The notes beneath the pieces were generated by a model. The model had not been told where the DNA came from, ran no database searches, and worked only from the letters and a program-made list of their open reading frames with translations. The translations under genes were made by a program, and so were the position numbers. Below are positions 10,795 through 21,657 of a stretch of 64,000 bases of DNA, one piece after another (position 1 is the first letter of the stretch; the number at the start of each line of letters is the position of its first letter). Source of the stretch: Mesostigma viride. Taxonomy: Eukaryota > Streptophyta > Mesostigmatophyceae > Mesostigmatales > Mesostigmataceae. The DNA is taken from NCBI GenBank assembly GCA_009746045.1, contig RPFO01002130.1:27501-91500 (forward strand), read 5' to 3'.

Positions 10795-13700
10795 GACAAT
10801 ACAAAAGATTCATAACTGCCAAATGTCACGCACCGGAATATTGCGCAAGCCACCAAGGCTTTGCGCCCCAAAGTCTTGCGCCTGAACCTAAGTCAGGTCA
10901 CCTAAGACTGTCACTCTAGAAATTCAGGCCTTTCCGGCGCGGCGCTCCACACCGGCCCAAGGAACAAAGCCTGCGGCCTACTGAATCGGAACCAACCAAA
11001 CGTCGGTAACGATTCCGATTACGGCAACCGCGTAACTTCTTGAGTGCACGGACGTAAATGATCACGGACGTGACAGCTGTCGCGTTTGCGTGCCATTATA
11101 TCCTAGCCTATCACTTGGAAGGCATATCCATAGCAATAGAGTACTCTTGTGTGTGATCCACTATATTCCCCCCCACTTTTTAGCTCGAAAAAATGAAGAG
11201 CCAAAAAGTCAAAAAGAGGATCACATAGGGAAAAAAAAATTCCCACGACAGGACCACACATGCTTTTCAAATAGGCTAAGCAATAACCTCTTCAGTGCTT
11301 TTTCAAGGATAAGCATAATCCTCTTCATGGCTTTTTCAAGGATAAGCCTAATCCTCTTCATAGCTTTTTAAAGGATAAGCTTAATCCTCTTCCAAGTGCT
11401 TGATTCTGCAAGCAGCTTGGGTATATCTCCGGCTCAGGCTGTCCGAACTGAACCCGCCAAGGGTTGTTCGCTCGTTTAAATAATGTGGAAATGATAGGTG
11501 TGGTCCTTGACGGCACCACCACCTTCATGACAGGCAGCGCAGCCAGCCGATATTTATATTATGAAGATTGCAATAATGCTTTATGATGAAAGCAAGGCCC
11601 AAACCATTCATTCCATAACATTTGACAAATTACAATGAATGCCGAGTTGTGCTGCCGCAACTGTAAGAGTAACTACATATCCTTGAGACCCATCGAAATC
11701 ACCACAGACCAACCATGACGCCACTGTGGCGCAACAGTGTTTACTTACGTCATAATCTATATCAACTGTGTGACTCTGCGCTCATGTCCCAGTTACTGGC
11801 ACACTGGCCAACGACGAACCGGCCCTTTCCCGGGACTGTTCCCGGGTCAGCAGAACGTTTCTCGTCCACAATGCCAACAACATCCCAACCGGATCAAACC
11901 ATTGTCAATCTTATCAACCATCGTCATGGCAACGACATGCAACCACTCACGGGGGCTGCTCCGGGCTGTTCGAGAAGTTTAACCCCATGAAGACAACAAA
12001 CTAGTTGTGAGGGAGAGAAACGAGCGAACAACGACCACCATGGCCGCTGCGCTGCTCCTAAATACCTCCAAAAATCCCGGCATCCATGCGCTGTCGCATT
12101 TGCCAGCAAGCCGCCTGACGTGCAGTTAGACTGCCAGCAAAATGCAGAGCAAGTCTGTTCGACAACCACGTGCGAGCCAGCACACCGCACACTACGATCT
12201 GCGTATCTAGCTTTGTCAGATGGACTGAACATCATTCCGTCTGGACAATACAAAAGATTCATAACTGCCAAATGTCACGCACCGGAATATTGCGCAAGCC
12301 ACCAAGGCTTTGCGCCCCAAAGTCTTGCGCCTGAACCTAAGTCAGGTCACCTAAGACTGTCACTCTAGAAATTCAGGCCTTTCCGGCGCGGCGCTCCACA
12401 CCGGCCCAAGGAACAAAGCCTGCGGCCTACTGAATCGGAACCAACCAAACGTCGGTAACGATTCCGATTACGGCAACCGCGTAACTTCTTGAGTGCACGG
12501 ACGTAAATGATCACGGACGTGACAGCTGTCGCGTTTGCGTGCCATTATATCCTAGCCTATCACTTGGAAGGCATATCCATAGCAATAGAGTACTCTTGTG
12601 TGTGATCCACTATATTCCCCCCCACTTTTTAGCTCGAAAAAATGAAGAGCCAAAAAGTCAAAAAGAGGATCACATAGGGAAAAAAAAATTCCCACGACAG
12701 GACCACACATGCTTTTCAAATAGGCTAAGCAATAACCTCTTCAGTGCTTTTTCAAGGATAAGCATAATCCTCTTCATGGCTTTTTCAAGGATAAGCCTAA
12801 TCCTCTTCATAGCTTTTTAAAGGATAAGCTTAATCCTCTTCCAAGTGCTTGATTCTGCAAGCAGCTTGGGTATATCTCCGGCTCAGGCTGTCCGAACTGA
12901 ACCCGCCAAGGGTTGTTCGCTCGTTTAAATAATGTGGAAATGATAGGTGTGGTCCTTGACGGCACCACCACCTTCATGACAGGCAGCGCAGCCAGCCGAT
13001 ATTTATATTATGAAGATTGCAATAATGCTTTATGATGAAAGCAAGGCCCAAACCATTCATTCCATAACATTTGACAAATTACAATGAATGCCGAGTTGTG
13101 CTGCCGCAACTGTAAGAGTAACTACATATCCTTGAGACCCATCGAAATCACCACAGACCAACCATGACGCCACTGTGGCGCAACAGTGTTTACTTACGTC
13201 ATAATCTATATCAACTGTGTGACTCTGCGCTCATGTCCCAGTTACTGGCACACTGGCCAACGACGAACCGGCCCTTTCCCGGGACTGTTCCCGGGTCAGC
13301 AGAACGTTTCTCGTCCACAATGCCAACAACATCCCAACCGGATCAAACCATTGTCAATCTTATCAACCATCGTCATGGCAACGACATGCAACCACTCACG
13401 GGGGCTGCTCCGGGCTGTTCGAGAAGTTTAACCCCATGAAGACAACAAACTAGTTGTGAGGGAGAGAAACGAGCGAACAACGACCACCATGGCCGCTGCG
13501 CTGCTCCTAAATACCTCCAAAAATCCCGGCATCCATGCGCTGTCGCATTTGCCAGCAAGCCGCCTGACGTGCAGTTAGACTGCCAGCAAAATGCAGAGCA
13601 AGTCTGTTCGACAACCACGTGCGAGCCAGCACACCGCACACTACGATCTGCGTATCTAGCTTTGTCAGATGGACTGAACATCATTCCGTCTGGACAATAC

Positions 13701-13974
13701 AAAAGATTCATAACTGCCAAATGTCACGCACCGGAATATTGCGCAAGCCACCAAGGCTTTGCGCCCCAAAGTCTTGCGCCTGAACCTAAGTCAGGTCACC
13801 TAAGACTGTCACTCTAGAAATTCAGGCCTTTCCGGCGCGGCGCTCCACACCGGCCCAAGGAACAAAGCCTGCGGCCTACTGAATCGGAACCAACCAAACG
13901 TCGGTAACGATTCCGATTACGGCAACCGCGTAACTTCTTGAGTGCACGGACGTAAATGATCACGGACGTGACAG
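10795..13974. mobile_element. tandem 1449 bp LTR-like repeat (2.2 copies)
   Basis: A 282 bp segment (GACAATACAAAAGATTC...GGACGTGACAG) occurs at 10795-11076, 12244-12525 and 13693-13974. The 1167 bp between the first two copies is repeated between the second and third, so the layout is LTR-int-LTR-int-LTR with a 1449 bp period. Copies look identical by eye. No coding region over about 115 codons and no RT motif are present. Three imperfect ~45 bp repeats built on GGATAAGC-x-TAATCC occur at 11307-11395 and again one period later. It interrupts the LINE endonuclease. Candidates are a tandem non-autonomous LTR element or a Penelope-type tandem; a TGAC duplication (10794-10797, 13982-13985) is only suggestive. 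Confidence 0.7.
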
Positions 13975-14038
13975 GGGGACTTGACTGCTGCATGCCAATA
14001 CACTGTTTGCTAAACCGCCTGATGCACTAGCGACCTTT

Positions 14039-14365
14039 GTGGGCCCCATGCGCAGGGCGGCTGGCTCGATGCTCCCTCGGCGGCGATGTGTATGCTTGGA
14101 CTACATACTTGTGCGCAAGTGCTGGCGCTCTTCCGTCATCGATGCCCGAACGCTGACCACCCCCAGTGTCGCATCGGATCATCGCTTGGTCACCGCAACC
14201 TTGCGCCTACGTCTTCAGGCCCGGCCCTGCGCGCCGCCGCCCCTGGCCCCGCCCTGCATGACTGGACCTGCTTACGCCCCGTCCGTGGGCGCAGGGAGAA
14301 GTGGTCAGGGAATGAGATACGCCGCGATGCAATCAGGTCTGCCTTCGTGGACGCGCAACCTTTGA
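14039..14365 (+). pseudogene. LINE endonuclease, C-terminal part
   Basis: After the tandem insertion the ORF2 endonuclease resumes. L-D-Y-I-L-V-R-K-C (14098-14124) and S-D-H-R-L-V (14174-14191) are the last two motifs of the APE-like domain, containing the catalytic Asp-His pair. The frame then runs into Pro/Arg-rich sequence and is lost by about 14365. Downstream (14435-15013) the linker to the RT is read only in short overlapping frames. Confidence 0.75.
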
Positions 14366-15031
14366 TGTACCTGGACGCAGATCGCGGTGTAGATCTCACG
14401 CCACCCTACGAACTGTTCATGCGATCGGTGGAGCTTGGCTCTAATTAAGCTTCTCCCCGAGCAACCCCGCGCCCGACCAGCCCCGCTCTACCTGCGCGAC
14501 GCCCGGGTGCATGGTTGCCGCCCGGCTGGCGCTAGCGCAGGCCCGCCGCCGCGGGGAGGACCTTTACCCGTACCAAGAACGGCTTACTCAAGCATATACT
14601 GCCGCACATGCGGAGGAGGTGGAGACACTTGCCGCCCGGCCGAAATCAATCGCCACACGGCCGCGGCAACCAGCACAAGGCGGCCTGGCGCTCTCTCGAC
14701 CGTCTCACCGGACGGCGGGAAACGCAACGGGCTGACATCCCAGGCACCCCCATGCAGTGAACGCCTTGAGATTTGGTTCCGCTCCCAGGCCAAACTATCG
14801 GGGGCCCCTGGCCCGCCCCCCCCGCTTGACCCCGCTGCAGCTGCACGCCCTGCGGCCAGCCGAGGCGGCCCCATATTGAGCCCCCGCAGGCACCCACCAG
14901 CGAGACGGACTACCTGGTCCCACCGCTCTCCGGCCCCCTGGTGGACGGCCCCCACGACGAGTGGACTCCCCAGGAATGGGCTCAGTGCTGCCATCTCCAT
15001 GCACCCGGCCTAGCTCCGCAATGATGCTGCC

Positions 15032-16115
15032 ATGGGAGTGGACAATATTTCACCGGAGGTGGTTAAGATGCCTGAGCTTGAGCCTTTCCTCCGGGGTGTT
15101 TGCAACCGGATTCTACGAGATGGCCTCCCCGGCCCCGCCGACGTATTGGAAGACCGCTGTCCGGGTCATGCTCTACAAGGGCAAGGGGTCCGCCGCGGAT
15201 ACCGGCAATTCTACCGCGGCGTATGCCTCCAAAGCTGCGTGCTGAAAGTCTTCATGCGTCTCCTGCTGAACCGCATGCGCGCCAGCCTCGATCCCCACCT
15301 AGGTGAGTCCCAGATGGGCTTCCGTGTTGGTCGCAATTGTGTTATGGTCACTATTACCGCGCGCCACCTGATCGAGGAAGTGGGCCGCCTGGCCCCCGGC
15401 CTCTTGCCATTGCTATTGATCTTCGTGGATTACACCAAGGCCGATTCGATACGGTTATATGGGACGCCCTGTGGGTGGTCGACCTTCACCTAGCTGTTCT
15501 GTGTCCCATCGTACATCGTTGAGATCATCCGCCAGTTCTATGAAGGGTCCCAATTAAGCCCACTGGCAGGTCCGTACCGCCGACGGCGTCACTCCGGCGT
15601 TCCCCCTGCACACCGGGGTGTGGCAGGGCTGTGTGCTCTCCCCATATCTATTCATCATTATGGTGGACTATATTATGCGGCGTGCACAAGCCCGCTTCGC
15701 CCGCGGGTGGAGGGACGCCCGCCGGGGATCGAGGTCACGGATCGAGTACGCCAGCTACGGCGGGGTTGACCCACCCTACCGCCTGAGCGATCTGATCTAC
15801 GCTGATGACACGACACTCGTGGAAACCCCGGAGTCAGCCCATGCAACTCTGGCTAGACAGCTTATCACTGGAAGCGCGGGCGGTGGGGCTTATGATCAGC
15901 AAGAAAACGGAGGTCATGGCCATCGGCTTCCCTGCTGGGATAGCCCCATGCACCCACCCTCCTCTTGCTGGACCGCAGCCCCGTCCCCCCGGCGACTCGC
16001 TTCAAGCTCCTTGGCACCTGGCTTCCCTCCACGGCCGACGACATCAACACCCGCATTGGCCAGGCCTGGGCGGCCCTCCGCCGCCTCGACAGGTTCTAGA
16101 CCTGCCGCTACCTGA
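15032..16115 (+). pseudogene. LINE reverse transcriptase (frameshifted)
   Basis: Two frames hold a near-complete RT. 15032-15493 has G-V-D-N-I-S-P-E-V-V-K, then L-G-E-S-Q-M-G-F-R-V-G-R-N (RT motif with Q-x-G-F-R), then L-I-F-V-D-Y-T-K-A (motif A, Asp at about 15425). 15618-16115 continues with W-Q-G-C-V-L-S-P-Y-L-F (motif B) and L-I-Y-A-D-D-T-T-L (motif C, about 15796). In LINEs the enzyme copies element RNA at the nicked target. At least one indel between 15480 and 15618 and another after 15860 break it. Confidence 0.85.
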
Positions 16116-16130
16116 GTGAGCGACGCAAGC

Positions 16131-16410
16131 GCATTCTGTTCAAGGCCCTTGTCCTCAGCATCCTCCTTTATGGCTGCGAGGCGTGGACCCTGGACCAGGC
16201 GCTGAGCCAGCAGCTTGACGGCACCGTCACTCGAATGCTCCGTCATATCCTCGGCGTCCGCTACCAAGAACGCCGCACGTACCCGGGCCGAGCTCTACTG
16301 CGAGCTCCCTCTTGTCACCCATACCATCCAACACCGCCGCCTCCTCTTTGCATGCCAGCCATCTTGCCCGCACAGACCAGGTGAATACCGATGTGGGCCC
16401 TGCGGGGGGC
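16131..16410 (+). pseudogene. LINE ORF2 C-terminal region, first half
   Basis: Frames in 16131-16410 contain an R-x-L-F-K-A-L-V-L-S-I-L-L-Y-G-C-E-A-W stretch (the conserved connector after LINE RTs), then D-G-T-V-T-R-M-L-R-H-I-L and a T-H-T-I-Q-H-R-R-L region similar to the fragment at 5521-6007. The region is cut at the TTAA of 16411-16414 by a DNA transposon. Removing that transposon joins C-G-G-L-K directly to T-G-Q-P-G-R-H-L in one frame at 19073. Confidence 0.7.
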
Positions 16411-16414
16411 TTAA

Positions 16415-19068
16415 GGGGAGGTGCGCCCGCCGAATTTTTTGGCGCCAAAAATATTCGCGGTACCGCCGTGAAGTGAAAAGTGGGTGCACGGTGCGCGCAC
16501 CCCTTGCGGAAGTGGCCATGGCGACTGCGTTTAGGCGAAACTAGCAATGTAGGGCTAGAGAAATGCAAAAAAAATGCTCGAATGTTGGAGACGATGATTT
16601 AATGATGTTGGGTTGTGGCGGCAAGTTGCTGGTTTACAATATCGCTGCTTTCTTTTACTGCCATCGGCATGGGGGGTAAACTGCATTTTTTGGTCGCGCG
16701 GAATAAAATAGAATTCGTGATAGCGGCAGTGAATTCGCAGTTTTGGGGGGCTTTTTGACCGTAAACGATGCATTAATATCGGTAGCATTGAATTCCAAAC
16801 CAAACTGGTGCTTTTTGCTACATTTTCGGCTATTCTCGGTAAGTAATTCTTCAGGCCTGCGCAGTGCATGTCGGAACCTTCCATGGAAGAACGGCCGTTG
16901 TTGCGCGCCTGGGCGAGGGATCTGCGAGGGACAGGTATAGATTTGTCGCGAATGTTATGTGCTATCAGTTCTTTCTTCTATGAGCTCATCGTTCGAAGTT
17001 TTTTTCGTTCTTTTGGGGCAGTTTCCGCCAGCTAGCTCGCCGTTGCTTGCCGTGGTGTTGTCGAATACCTGGCAGATTTAGATTGTTTTCGCTGACGTCG
17101 TGGTCAGGGCCGCTTCAGTCGAAGCCTATATCTTCTCGGGAAGGTTTAAGGCATTTCATAAAACGTGTTCTGGCAAGGATGTTGTGCGTATGGACGCTTC
17201 TTGTTGTGTGAGAGTGACGCACCCTCTCTTCGCAGCGGCATCACAGCGCTCATGCGCTGGAGGGCCGCCAATGGTTTCTTTCCATTTTATCGTGCAGGGG
17301 AGGAAGTGTTTTATTGACGATCATGTTGGAGATATTGCATTTGTGTGACTGCATGTAGATAGCTACCACCATTGGTTTATTTGAGCTTTCCCTTGATATC
17401 ATCATGTGAAAAGACTGCAATGTGCTGAGCCAACCATGGTTGACATGGTTGACTGCATGCAAGCTTTGTATGCCATGATCTCCTTGGTTCCTTGCCCTCC
17501 ATAGTTCCAGTTTGTTGCCCATCTCAGGTAGGGCAGTTCAGGAGTTGTTGCTGTGTTGATTAGCTTGGTTGGCATCAACCTTACACTCTAACCTGGGAGA
17601 AACATAGAAAATGCTGGTAAGGCATTTTAGTGCCATCATCATTATTGCTAGTCACATGCTTATAAGTCTGGCCATGCTCGAGGGACGGTTAAGGGGTATG
17701 AGGTGTGTGGCCAACCCTGTGTACTTCATAACATATTCAGCATGTATTTGATGCATGTTGGATGGCATGTAAAGTGTAATTGTGTTTATACTTGGTTACT
17801 GAGTGGTCCTTAGCGCCTGTCCGGTGGTCGTCTAGGAAACGCATCAGTGCGTGTCACAGTGACCCCCAACCTTGAGCATGTGTCGTCATCAGTGTGTAAT
17901 AGTTATTTATATGTGCTTTTGGTCATAGATTTGCCGAGTTCTAATCATGAAGTTTACAAGGTAACCTTGGGTTGAGTATAGTGTATGCTCTCGTGGCATG
18001 TATGCCTAGCGATCGTGTTGCTATGCTTGCGTTTGCAAGGTTGGCCATGCCGAGGGCAGGTAAGGGCAGATGCGGTGCCTAGCCGTTTGCTTGTGGGTGT
18101 AGACACCTCCCCCGCTGCCCTTGCACAGCTGGATGAGCTGAGGAAAAAGAGGGAGTGCCAGCAGGTGGTGAAACGGACGCTAGAGTTCAAGACCGGGGCT
18201 GCAAAGGCCAAGAGCACAAAGCGTGGCCACCACTGGGATGATGCCAAGAAGGACAAGCAGCGCGGCCAGCACCCATACAGCAAGGCGGTGTTCTATGGGG
18301 GGTGGGGGCTGCCACTGGGGGGCAGGGTGATGAGGATGAGTGTGACACTGCCCACATCCCTTGCTTGCGCCGCTCTAAGACCGATGCATCTGATGATGAC
18401 CCTTTCTTGCTGTGCAGCACACCCGGGTGCGATGGGGGGCTCCACCTGAGCTGCACGGTCCCTCTCCTGCCCAGCGTACCTGATGGGGACTGGTTCTGCC
18501 CAGTTTGCTGCGGGGAAGACTGTGATGATGGCAGTGATAGTGACAGTGACTAGTATAATGGACGCCCAGGTGGCATGCTGCCAAAGAGCATAACTTCCAC
18601 ACCGCTTGTCCAAATGCAGCCAGATTTTGCGAGCGTGTGTGTCGATGACTAATGGAATTTTAAATATCATGTTTGGCCCATTTCACATGTGTTTGGTATT
18701 TTATTATTTTTGGCATGTGTGAAAAACAGCGTTTTTGTACTTGCAAGAGCATAAAAATTCTAAAGCATGTCAGATATGGGTTGTGAGTGGCTCTAATTTT
18801 TGGCCACCCACGACCTGCTTGGAAAATATCATGGCTGGCCTGAATTGATGTGTGCATTGGCTGGGGCATACTGTGCCCTAATTAGCGTCTTTTTCTATTT
18901 TTAGCGCGATACCGGCGCGTGGTTGGGGGTAGAACCTTCAATGAATGCATGGATAACTCACTAAACATGTTATTTAGGGCCCCTAATCATGGCTGGGCAT
19001 AATTCAATTGAATTCATATTGAAACAAGTGTATTCCAGTTTTGGGGGGGTTTGGTGGCACACCTCCCC
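16415..19068 (+). mobile_element. TTAA-flanked DNA transposon with PHD finger
   Basis: A 2654 bp insertion flanked by TTAA on both sides (16411-16414, 19069-19072). Its ends are inverted repeats: left GGGGAGGTGCGCC, right complement GGGGAGGTGTGCC. Removing the element with one TTAA restores the LINE frame across the junction. TTAA targets are typical of piggyBac and Kolobok superfamilies. The only recognisable coding remnant is a PHD-finger region (17985-18553). A C-terminal zinc finger is a known feature of piggyBac transposases, so a decayed piggyBac-like element is the favoured reading. Confidence 0.75.
17985..18553 (+). pseudogene. PHD-finger protein fragment in TTAA transposon
   Basis: The end of this region reads F-L-L-C-S-T-P-G-C-D-G-G-L-H-L-S-C and then V-P-D-G-D-W-F-C-P-V-C-C (18402-18510), the second half of a PHD finger. 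An acidic tail D-D-G-S-D-S-D-S-D and a stop at 18553 follow. The upstream lysine-rich part (17985-18300) is in another frame; the shift falls at a G-rich run around 18296-18308, so this is either an indel or an unrecognised splice. A GGGCAG-GTAAGG donor-like site at about 18055-18066 suggests the original gene was spliced. No DDE catalytic core is recognisable. Whether this is the C-terminus of a transposase or a captured gene cannot be told from sequence alone. Confidence 0.55.
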
Positions 19069-19072
19069 TTAA

Positions 19073-19391
19073 GACGGGCCAACCAGGTAGACACCTCCTC
19101 CTATGGCATGCAGGGTCCCCTTGTCCCATCGCAACCCAAGCTGGCAAACTTGCGCGCGCCGGGCACCTTCTCGGCGCGACCCGGACCTATGTGACACAAC
19201 TGCTTGATGAAGATGCAGGGCTTTTGGGACTATCCGTACTCCGCGCCCGCATGATTGACAAGGAGAAATGGGCTGCCATCTGCGATAAGCACCTTCCCGA
19301 GGGGTATGCTCCTGTTTTCTCCCCACGGGCCCCGCGGCCCGTTGCTAGCCAGTGTAGAAGTCCGCAGGTGGAGGTTATTGGTCCTGCATGA
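19073..19391 (+). pseudogene. LINE ORF2 C-terminal region, second half
   Basis: Continues the LINE ORF2 after the TTAA transposon, starting T-G-Q-P-G-R-H-L-L-L-W. The spacing of Q-P-G-R, a long linker, and a K-W-A-A-I-C-D-K tail parallels the W-R-D / K-D-R-W-Q-V end of the fragment at 5521-6007. The following ~190 bp to 19585 is 3' untranslated region ahead of the microsatellite tail. Confidence 0.6.
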
Positions 19392-19585
19392 TGATAGCCG
19401 CTACACTACCGCCTCGTCTGCCATTACAGTAGAGGACAGCTCGGATGAGGATTACATCCCCATGCATCTAGTGCTTAACGGCTGGGGGATGATGCAGACG
19501 ATATTTGTTCAAACTTTTGTGTAATTATTTTTCTAATGAGATTAGCATAGTACTCCGTGGCATGCCTTTGCGCATGACACGCAAG

Positions 19586-19867
<282 letters not shown>

Positions 19868-19877
19868 TAGGCCAGTC

Positions 19878-20898
19878 CGTCTCAGATCAGTAAGTTAGAG
19901 TTAACTTACGCAAAGTCTGGCCGGCCAGCCATTGTTGATGGCTGGCCAGCAGTACATATATGCCAAACCTATCCTCATGCCAAGGTGTCTCGTTGTCCAC
20001 ATGCGCGCAAGCAAGCCATTAATTTGGCATTCTCTCAGTGAACTCAGTTCCCTCGCGGCTGTGTTGGCAGCTCACAACTGGGAGGAGAGGAGAAGTGGGG
20101 CCCGGCGGAGGTAGTCAGCTGTGGCGGTGGGAGGGGTGGTGGCGGTTATTGCGGTGGGGAGGAGGGAGGGGGGTGGGAATGTCTCGATCGTCATCAGCAT
20201 CGGCGGCGGGGGTGGGGGTAGGGGGGGGCAAGTGGGAGAGTACAGGGGTCAGGGTGGTGCATGGAAGGGTGGGGCCGGGGGAGGGCGGGAGCTAGGGGTC
20301 GGTGGGGTAGGAGGGGTAGGAGGGGAAGGCGGAGGTGGTGGGCGGTGGACGGGTCCGGGTGGTGGCGGTAGGGTGGGGGAGGAGGGAGTGGGATCTTCCC
20401 AGAGGCGGCGGTTAATTGCTGCCTCAGATCCCCGGCCGACGGCGCAATGTCGGGGATGAGTCCTCGAAGATTGAGCTGCGACGGCAGGCGCAAGTACTTG
20501 AACTCAGGATGGTGCCCACGAGTCGGGTCGTGGCGGCCCCGTTTCAGATGTCACGTGCCGGCACGCCGGCTCGCCCGCCCATGCAGCTTCCGTCAGTGCA
20601 CATGGTATGAGGGTGGTGGGTGGTGGGCCGGGACCTTGGGTCAGACGGCACCCTCCTGCGTTTCCGACGCGTCGCGACGCCGTTTCGCGGCCTCAAGTTT
20701 CCGACGCGAATCCGACGCCGCCGACGCGAATCCGACGCCGTGGTCCTGGATTCTGGAGCTGCATGCAGTGTGGATCACACTGTATGGATTCATACTTTAG
20801 TTATAGATCGAGTTGGGGCGGACTATGCATCCAAGTCCTGGTACAGTGCCCAGTATATGCGTCCATATGTCCTCGTACAGTGAGTACCCGCCGGCGAG
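19878..20898 (+). other. no gene recognised; G-rich tract
   Basis: About 1 kb with no convincing gene. 20080-20400 is strongly G-rich on the plus strand, with many GGG runs that could form G-quadruplexes. 20695-20742 has short tandem repeats of CCGACGCGAATCCGACGCCG type. At 20742-20883 a short peptide begins V-V-L-D-S-G-A-A, faintly like a Copia protease, but it is too short to call. Confidence 0.45.
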
Positions 20899-20935
20899 CC
20901 ACGAGCCACGAGGTAGCCATGGCTGATGGCGGAGC

Positions 20936-21280
20936 AGTTAAAGCCCGACCGGCTCAGCTATGGCGGTCGGTCACGTTGAGCTTGGGATAAGGTGAACACA
21001 GAGAACTGCTGTCGGAGCTGGCCCACCACTGGTTTATGTCTTAGCCAGCAAACCCTATCCGGTTAGCCGTAACCGTGGGACAAGCTAGCTGTCCGTACCG
21101 ACCCGGATAAGGCCCCGGACTGGGGCCTAGGTGGCGCCGGCCCTAGGCGCCGCCCTTAGACCGGTCGACCGCATCGGACCGCCGGATTATAGCCGGCGGC
21201 TTAGCGGACGCTAGCGGAAGGCGTGCGGACGGACATGGGGAACTTAGAGCCAGATCCTAGGGCTCTAGAGTTACTCAACT
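20936..21280 (-). repeat. Copia 3' LTR
   Basis: 345 bp copy matching 26745-27089 throughout by eye. In element sense it begins AGTTGAGTAACTC and ends GGGCTTTAACT. The DNA before it in element sense (A-A-A-G-A-A-C-A-A-A-A-G-A-G, complement of about 21291-21304) is purine-rich and may be the polypurine tract. Confidence 0.93.
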
Positions 21281-21657
21281 CCGACATACTCTTTTGTTCT
21301 TTGATTAATTATCAAAATAATTACATCAAATGCAGACCATACAAAACCCTCTAAGGTAGGGAACTCAAGGGGGCCTCAAGGCCGTCAAAATCACCACGGT
21401 ATCGACCCGCGCCCTTGTGATCACACATGAATAGTGATGTAATAAGTATCGAGAAAAAAACAACTATGCCACCAGACAAAAGGTGACCCATTTATTAGGA
21501 CCAGTGACCCGCCGACGGGCCCAAGGCACCGTCCAACGTGGCTAGGGTATGGTCAGGACAAGCAAAAAAACTACCACCATGATATTCGTGAATGCTAGCA
21601 ACACAGGGTGAGTTATGGCTGTATTCATAAAGCGCCCGAGCCGTAACCCTGTGTGGC

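Noticed and set aside
10794-13985. TGAC as target duplication of the tandem element
   Set aside because: Four bases only, and it does not coincide with the edges of the repeated 282 bp segment; left as a suggestion.
20620-20883. Peptide V-V-L-D-S-G-A-A resembling a Copia protease start, followed by a GTGAGT donor-like site
   Set aside because: Only about 45 residues of possible similarity, no second protease motif and no other element features beside it; too weak to annotate.
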